A DNA stretch of 64,000 nt from Hyperoodon ampullatus (lineage: Eukaryota; Chordata; Mammalia; Artiodactyla; Ziphiidae), in contig CATKHW010000280.1 in assembly GCA_949752795.1 (NCBI GenBank), forward strand, positions 186,001 through 250,000. Direction: 5' to 3'. Positions 63,765-64,000 of this stretch are shown here, one piece after another. The notes beneath the pieces are model-generated. The model had not been told where the DNA came from. It saw nothing but the letters and a program-made list of their open reading frames with translations, and ran no database searches. The first letter of the stretch is position 1. Every line of letters starts with the position of its first letter. The position numbers were made by a program, and so were the translations under genes.

Positions 63765-64000
63765 GTTCTTCCCTTCACACAGATGTATTTATATGAATGA
63801 ATTATTTCCATGCTTATGTCTATAAATACATAAAAGAGGAATAAAATCTAACTTGAACCAAAAAAGAAAAAAAAAACCTGAACCCACGAGTTAGACAGAG
63901 GAAAACCTTTTCAGGGCACTTGCTCCAGCAGTAAACAATTCTGAAATTGGTCAGAGGTGGGGAATCATCTCCCATAGAGCCAGCAGCCCACTCCTATGCA

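Larger units (their letters stand above)
50389..64000 (+). repeat. Second tandem array, five copies of a 2.73-kb unit with two L1 3' ends
   Basis: The motif catctgtgagtaac (catctgtcagtaac in copy 5) recurs at 50394, 53122, 55851, 58581 and 61309, a spacing of 2,728-2,730 bp. Each copy has the same order: GC-rich segment, older L1 3' end, spacer, younger L1 3' end, AT-rich spacer. Copy 5 runs off the window about 35 bp before it would end. I do not recognise the unit as a described satellite; it may equally be a local segmental tandem duplication. No functional gene is evident. Confidence 0.95.
61304..64000 (+). repeat. 2.73-kb unit, copy 5 (cut by window end)
   Basis: Carries the copy 2 variant set at a distance of 8,187 bp. 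The window ends within the AT-rich spacer, shortly before a sixth copy would begin. Confidence 0.93.

Overview
This window is repeat DNA from a mammal, most likely a cetacean. I see no protein-coding gene, tRNA, rRNA or CRISPR array. Every base belongs to one of two head-to-tail tandem arrays that meet at a sharp junction between 50388 and 50389.

Array 1 (1-50388, continuing to the left) holds 29 units of about 1,739 bp (range 1,735-1,740 between full units; the last is cut short). The length, and the fact that most of the unit is an old LINE-1 3' end, match the common cetacean satellite as I know it from the literature. Each unit reads, in the + direction: an L1 3'UTR end with an A-rich tail (offset about 0-150), about 550 bp I do not recognise, an eroded stretch of L1 ORF2 (from about +700), a 74-bp palindrome (+920 to +993), then more L1 ORF2 up to a TAA at the position of the normal ORF2 stop, then the L1 3'UTR, which runs into the next unit. 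The palindrome is perfect in 11 units and nearly so in the rest, and it interrupts the L1 homology.

Array 2 (50389-64000, continuing to the right) holds five copies of a 2.73-kb unit. Each copy has a GC-rich segment of about 635 bp, an older L1 3' end, a spacer of about 355 bp, a younger 5'-truncated L1 3' end of about 1 kb (ORF2 C-terminal part, 3'UTR, A-rich tail), and an AT-rich spacer of about 270 bp. All L1 pieces in both arrays point the same way. I do not know this unit as a named satellite.

Both arrays show recent unequal exchange. A two-unit block of array 1 (units 23-24) is repeated almost without change as units 25-26. A tract of about 1.07 kb recurs at a three-unit shift. Rare variants link units 20 and 27. 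In array 2, copies 2 and 5 share one set of variants and copies 3 and 4 another, which suggests a three-copy higher-order period of about 8.19 kb.

The many short open frames that recur at the same place in each unit overlap on both strands, often begin at non-ATG codons and run through L1 remnants or the palindrome. I treat them as by-products of repetition, not genes.
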